Source: Marinoscillum sp049115815
Lineage (GTDB): Bacteria > Bacteroidota > Bacteroidia > Cytophagales > Cyclobacteriaceae
Reading direction: 5' to 3'
DNA length: 64,000 nt
Assembly: GCA_049115815.1 (NCBI GenBank)
Contig: JAGDZO010000006.1
Coordinates: forward strand, 558,001 to 622,000
Position numbers and translations under genes: made by a program. Of the stretch, positions 60,344-64,000 are shown one piece after another. Numbering within the stretch: the first letter of the stretch is position 1; the number at the start of each line of letters is the position of its first letter. The notes beneath the pieces are model-generated. The model did no database searches. It was not told where the DNA came from and was given only the letters and a program-made list of their open reading frames with translations.

Positions 60344-62605
60344 ATGTTAAAAGAAGAAACACAGATTTCATTACTCAATAACTTTTACGCAAAATTCGGA
60401 AATGTACAATTTCGAATTGGGCTGATTGTTCTTTGGGTTTCTATCACCCTCTTCTTTGGTTCCAAGCTCTCTACGCTTCAAGTTGACTTTGAATTTGAAA
60501 ACTTCTTTCCCACTGATGATCCTGAGATTGAATTCTACACAGAACACCTGAAATCATTTGGTTATGACAATGACTATCTCACCATTGTCTTAGAAAACGA
60601 ACCCAGCGTCTTTGATCAAAGCTTTTTAAGAAACACGAAAGCTTTAAGTGACTCATTATCAAGTATTAGTCATGTGCTTCAAGTAGTCAACCCTGTAGAT
60701 ATTAAACAACTCGTACAAGGCCCACTAGGAGTCACTTCGTACCCAATTCTCAATGTACGCGCTGATGAAGGGTTGAGCGGTGATAGTGTCAGAATTTATA
60801 GTCATCCACTTTACAAAACCTTCTTCGCTCAAGATGCATCATCCTTAATTATTCACCTGATGCACAAGCACTTAACAGACCCTATCGAAACAGATCTACT
60901 GGTGAAAGAAATCCATAGGGTATTGAACAATACTGGTATTAGCAGTTATCGAATAATAGGAAAACTTGTAGCTCAAGGAGAGTTCGTTAGCTATATCAAA
61001 AACGATTTTGTGCAATACACCATCATGGCATTGATCGTATGTCTGGTTCTATTAATACTTATCTATCGGTCAATAAAAGTCGCTTTATTGCCTTATCTCA
61101 TCAGTATTACGAGTTTGGTATGGTTGCTCGGCTTGATGGCTTGGTTAGATGAACCTATTACTATATTGGGATCACTCATTCCACCCGTAATTCTATTTGT
61201 CTCCACTTCTGATGCCATTCACTTAATCAATGCCTATCGGAGAACGCAAAATGGGCAAGGAGAAAGACTCAGCATGGCCATTCGAAGTGTTTTGATGCCA
61301 ACCGCATTAACCTCTATCACCACAGCTATTGGCTTCATTAGTCTATTATCAATCGACACAGCCCCTATTCAGTCTTTGGGCATTTACACAGGCATTGGTA
61401 TTTTGTTCTCATTCTTGATCACATTCGCATTCTCTCCACTACTGCTTAGTAATCAGCATGTTAAGCCAAAGGATTCATTTAATTTCAAGCAAACTACTAT
61501 CTGGGTACTACGCCATCAGCGATTGATAGTTGGAGTAAATATTGTCATTGTACTGATTTCGATTTTGGGGATTTCCCTCCTTAGGGTCGATGCTTATTTA
61601 CTCGAAGATCTACCCGAATCTTCGCAGGTAAGTCGGGACTTTGAATATGTGGATCAGCAATATGGCGGCTCTAAACCATGGGAAATGGTCTATTGGCCTA
61701 CTGACAGCAAGCTCACCATTTGGGACAGTTCGGTTATGCAGGAGCTCAAAAAAGTGCATTGGTATCTCGAAAACCAATACCCCATCTCAAGATTGAATTC
61801 ACCTATAACCTTTATTCGTTATGGAAATCAGATGCTTGAAAGTGGTTTGAATGAAGCCTTTGTTTACCCTGATTCGAGTCAATATCATCATGCCGTGAGA
61901 GCCGTGCGAAACTATACCAGCAGAAATGAGGCTCCCAATGTCATAGCGAAAAATGGGCAATACGCAAGATTGATTGGTTTTATACCCGAATATGGATCAG
62001 CTCAAACGATAGAAAAGAATAAGCTATTGATGAAGTATTTGGATGAAAACATTGATCCTACCATACTATCCTATCAACTAACAGGTACTACGCACCTTAT
62101 AGATAAGAGCCATTCCGAACTTTCTTTTAATCTGATGCAAGGAATATTGATAGCCGTTGGAATCATTGGACTCATTCTTGGTCTTTATTTCAGATCCTTT
62201 AAGATGCTCATTATCTGTATTTTACCTAACATTATTCCTCTGATCATCACTGCGGGATTCATGGGAATAATGGGGATCACATTAAAACTAACCACCTCAA
62301 TCATTTTCACCGTAGCATTCGGAATTGCTGTGGATGACACCATCCACTTTATAGCCAAATACAAGCAGCTTAACAAAAAGAGCAAAGTATATCGCATGAT
62401 GTTGACTTTCCGCTACGCAGGTAGTGCTATTGTCATCACTTCCATCATTATCATGTCGGGATTCATCCTGTTTCTTTTTTCTTCTTTCGGCGCTACATAC
62501 TACATAGGTCTATTCTTAAGTCTAGCACTATCAAATGCTTTATTAATTGATTTGACCCTTCTTCCGGTATTACTTCACTTAAGTGAAAACAAGACTTCTG
62601 ATTGA
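60344..62605 (+). CDS. MMPL/RND family permease
   Basis: This 753-residue membrane protein has a pair of similar halves, each with a hydrophobic N-terminal helix, a periplasmic loop and five or so hydrophobic helices: the first cluster includes IMALIVCLVLLILIYRSIKVALLPYL and SITSLVWLLGLMAWLDEPI, then STSDAIHLINAYRR; the second includes GIIGLILGLYFRSFKMLIICILPNI and FTVAFGIAVDDTIHFIAKYK. The repeated S/T-S-D and VDDTIHF with transmembrane acid residues fit proton-driven MMPL/sterol-sensing RND proteins of the HAE3 (hopanoid-like) or SSD branch, which move lipids or other hydrophobic compounds. The cargo is unknown. The bcp gene follows in the same direction. Confidence 0.9.
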   Translation: MLKEETQISLLNNFYAKFGNVQFRIGLIVLWVSITLFFGSKLSTLQVDFEFENFFPTDDPEIEFYTEHLKSFGYDNDYLTIVLENEPSVFDQSFLRNTKALSDSLSSISHVLQVVNPVDIKQLVQGPLGVTSYPILNVRADEGLSGDSVRIYSHPLYKTFFAQDASSLIIHLMHKHLTDPIETDLLVKEIHRVLNNTGISSYRIIGKLVAQGEFVSYIKNDFVQYTIMALIVCLVLLILIYRSIKVALLPYLISITSLVWLLGLMAWLDEPITILGSLIPPVILFVSTSDAIHLINAYRRTQNGQGERLSMAIRSVLMPTALTSITTAIGFISLLSIDTAPIQSLGIYTGIGILFSFLITFAFSPLLLSNQHVKPKDSFNFKQTTIWVLRHQRLIVGVNIVIVLISILGISLLRVDAYLLEDLPESSQVSRDFEYVDQQYGGSKPWEMVYWPTDSKLTIWDSSVMQELKKVHWYLENQYPISRLNSPITFIRYGNQMLESGLNEAFVYPDSSQYHHAVRAVRNYTSRNEAPNVIAKNGQYARLIGFIPEYGSAQTIEKNKLLMKYLDENIDPTILSYQLTGTTHLIDKSHSELSFNLMQGILIAVGIIGLILGLYFRSFKMLIICILPNIIPLIITAGFMGIMGITLKLTTSIIFTVAFGIAVDDTIHFIAKYKQLNKKSKVYRMMLTFRYAGSAIVITSIIIMSGFILFLFSSFGATYYIGLFLSLALSNALLIDLTLLPVLLHLSENKTSD

Positions 62606-62618
62606 TAGTTAAGTATCC

Positions 62619-63086
62619 ATGAATAGCAAAATAAAAATTGGAGACAAAATCCCATCAATAGCTCTAAAAAATCAAAATGACGAGTTGGTTCAATTGGATG
62701 AATTGGCCCAGAAAGGTCCGCTAGTTGTCTATTTCTATCCTAAAGATGAAACTCCGGGTTGCACTGCTCAGGCCTGTGGGTTTCGAGATTCTCATGCAGA
62801 CTTTATGGATGTGGGTGCTCAAGTGGTGGGTATATCGGGAGATTCGCCAGCCTCTCATCAAAAATTTGCCAAGCGTCACAATCTGCAATTCGATCTACTA
62901 AGTGATTCTGAAAAGCTTGCAGAAAAGGCATTCGGAGTGCCTAAGACACTATTCGGTCTACTGCCAGGAAGAGTTACTTATGTGTTTGACAATCAGGGAT
63001 TGTTGATTAAAGAATTCAACTCTTCTACTATGATCTCCAAACACATCAAAGAAGCAATTGGAGCATTGAATTCAACTCAAAGCTGA
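62619..63086 (+). CDS. bcp: Thioredoxin-dependent peroxiredoxin (Bcp/PrxQ type)
   Basis: This 155-residue protein has the AhpC/TSA fold with FYPKDETPGCTAQACGFRD, giving peroxidatic Cys48 and resolving Cys53, spaced by four residues as in the alpha-type Bcp/PrxQ subgroup. Also present are GDKIPSIALKNQNDE, VVGISGDSPASHQKFA and RVTYVFDNQGLL. It reduces hydrogen peroxide and organic peroxides in the cytoplasm using thioredoxin. It starts 13 bp after the permease gene, so the two are probably cotranscribed. Its end overlaps the convergent plsC gene by 15 bp. Confidence 0.95.
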   Translation: MNSKIKIGDKIPSIALKNQNDELVQLDELAQKGPLVVYFYPKDETPGCTAQACGFRDSHADFMDVGAQVVGISGDSPASHQKFAKRHNLQFDLLSDSEKLAEKAFGVPKTLFGLLPGRVTYVFDNQGLLIKEFNSSTMISKHIKEAIGALNSTQS

Positions 63087-63773
63087 AATAGGCTTATTGG
63101 CCAGTTCAGCTACTTGCTCTCGTGCTTGAGCGATGAAGTCAGGCATATCATCCTTGAATTTTATCGGAGCACCAACATGAACAGTAATTTTAGTTTTGCC
63201 CCACTTGCCCCAAGCTACCATCTCGCCCTCTTCGCGAATACCTAATGGAATCACGCTTACTTCCGCTTCTCTGGCCATCACGAACGGACCCTTCTTGAAT
63301 GGTGCGATAGATTTATCCTTGCTCCTTGTTCCTTCAGGAAACATCAAAACGGACCTCCCTCTTTTGATCAATTTTCCTGTGCGTTTCAGGCTTTGAATTG
63401 CCTTTTTCCTATCCGAACGATCGATAAAGATCATGCCAGTTGCCATCATATACCATCCTAAAAAGGGAATCCATTTCAATTCCTTTTTGGCGACAAAATA
63501 GAGGTTATTGGGTATGGTTCTGAACAATATCGGAATGTCCAGAAAAGACTGATGATTGCTCACAAACACATACGGCTGCCTCTTATCCAACGACTCGGTA
63601 CCTATGGCGCTTACCTTCAGCCCGAAACACCACAATATGCCGGGTGCCCAGCAGCTCCGTGCCATAGCTACAGGAATCTTATTCTGAAAAGTAAATAGAT
63701 AGATGATCAGCGAAGAGGAGATCCAGAATATGCTCCAAACGGCACAAAAAAGAATTCTGAAAAGTGAAACCAT
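63072..63773 (-). CDS. plsC: 1-acyl-sn-glycerol-3-phosphate acyltransferase
   Basis: This 233-residue protein has an N-terminal hydrophobic segment (FRILFCAVWSIFWISSSLIIYLF) and the PlsC motifs: HxxxxD in FVSNHQSFLDIPIL, the second block GMIFIDRSDRKKA, the third FPEGTRSKDKSIAPFKKGPF with its EGTR, and VIPLGI in the fourth. It acylates lysophosphatidate at the inner membrane to make phosphatidate for phospholipid synthesis. A TAGCTTTG box (minus strand) is at 63798-63805, about 25 bp before the ATG. The 3' end overlaps bcp on the other strand by 15 bp. Confidence 0.93.
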   Translation of the reverse strand: MVSLFRILFCAVWSIFWISSSLIIYLFTFQNKIPVAMARSCWAPGILWCFGLKVSAIGTESLDKRQPYVFVSNHQSFLDIPILFRTIPNNLYFVAKKELKWIPFLGWYMMATGMIFIDRSDRKKAIQSLKRTGKLIKRGRSVLMFPEGTRSKDKSIAPFKKGPFVMAREAEVSVIPLGIREEGEMVAWGKWGKTKITVHVGAPIKFKDDMPDFIAQAREQVAELANKPISALS

Positions 63774-63900
63774 TTTATTCGATAGAAATTAAAACCTCAA
63801 AGCTAAGCAGACCAACGAACTAGTTTCTGCGTAATACAAGGATTATCTAACTGACCTAGAAAATTATTTCAACCAATATATTGAGTTGATAATCTCGAAT

Positions 63901-63927
63901 TTGTTTTACTGCGTTCTTATACCTTTG
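63901..63927 (+). promoter_or_regulatory. Predicted promoter for leuS
   Basis: A TTG at 63901-63903 is followed after 16 nt by TACCTTTG at 63920-63927, a full match to the TAnnTTTG -7 box. The spacing is shorter than the usual 19 nt. The next gene starts 27 nt later. Confidence 0.4.
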
Positions 63928-63953
63928 CGATCTCAAAATGAAGGATTGAATAC

Positions 63954-64000
63954 ATGGCTGATTACAAGCACTCGGAAGTAGAAAAAAAGTGGCAAAAGTA
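63954..64000 (+). CDS. leuS: Leucine--tRNA ligase, N-terminal fragment (cut by window end)
   Basis: Only 15 full codons are visible, reading MADYKHSEVEKKWQK. This matches the usual opening of bacterial LeuRS (a short leader, then a EKKWQ pattern followed by a tryptophan), so leuS is the best call. The rest lies outside the window and nothing more can be checked. The TAnnTTTG box just upstream supports a real gene start. Confidence 0.6.
   Translation, partial: MADYKHSEVEKKWQK

Noticed and set aside
1..64000. CRISPR arrays, tRNA or rRNA genes, prophage or intact insertion sequences
   Set aside because: Intergenic spaces were read for regular repeats, cloverleaf patterns and transposase-like ORFs; nothing convincing was found by eye, though a short tRNA could be missed without a scan.

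Overview
The window comes from a chromosome of a Bacteroidota bacterium, most likely a marine or soil Cytophagales-type heterotroph (inference, not proven). The evidence is a SusC/SusD pair, a type IX secretion sorting domain, DUF5686, DUF6377 and DUF6913 proteins, an Hc1-like histone H1, TAnnTTTG promoters, no Shine-Dalgarno pattern, and moderate to low GC. I saw no tRNA, rRNA, CRISPR array, prophage or intact insertion sequence.

Layout. 1-6.1 kb: the 3' end of a BNR/VPS10-type protein, a lamin-tail lipoprotein, a bile acid:sodium symporter-like transporter, a CPBP protease, a membrane-anchored AraC regulator and a small membrane protein. 6.2-20.3 kb: a polysaccharide utilization locus with a DUF6377 TPR/HTH membrane regulator, SusC, SusD, a PKD surface lipoprotein, a GH30 lipoprotein, a secreted GH5-CBM6-CBM6-sorting-domain enzyme and a further clan GH-A lipoprotein. 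The enzyme set suggests a beta-glucan such as laminarin. A decayed parDE toxin-antitoxin pair sits between the last two enzymes. 20.4-31.4 kb: greB, a DoxX-like protein, then a same-strand block for sugar-acid and galactose use: TRAP transporter dctPQM, kduD, kduI, a degenerate-Nudix regulator, galE, galK and a LacI regulator, with a second degenerate-Nudix regulator divergent to it. Palindromic operator candidates lie before kduI and in the lacI/Nudix divergent region.

31.4-38.2 kb: thrS-infC-rpmI-rplT, with infC apparently starting at AUU, plus a TPR lipoprotein and a DUF5686 outer-membrane protein upstream. 38.3-44.3 kb: an XRE-S24 repressor with an unknown small gene, a sulfotransferase, msrA, a PhoX-like lipoprotein, a BamA-type barrel protein and an SRPBCC protein. 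44.3-50.0 kb: a TPR protein, a CCA-adding enzyme, and ligA-DUF6913-dapA. 50.0-51.0 kb: a PIN toxin interrupted by one stop codon, beside its intact small partner, and the Hc1-like protein. 51.1-64 kb: an alpha-oxoamine synthase (serine palmitoyltransferase-like), accC, DUF1015, maf, a MacA/TolC-type efflux pair, sdaAB, thyA, an RND/MMPL permease, bcp, plsC and the first codons of leuS.

Points of most interest: the AUU start of infC; two toxin-antitoxin modules in which only the toxin is broken; two paralogous Nudix-fold regulators with lost catalytic motifs, each next to a sugar operon with a long palindrome; a possible RNA switch hairpin just before the susC start codon; and a dispersed 40-bp intergenic repeat. 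I did not find a clearly new multi-gene defence or biosynthetic system.
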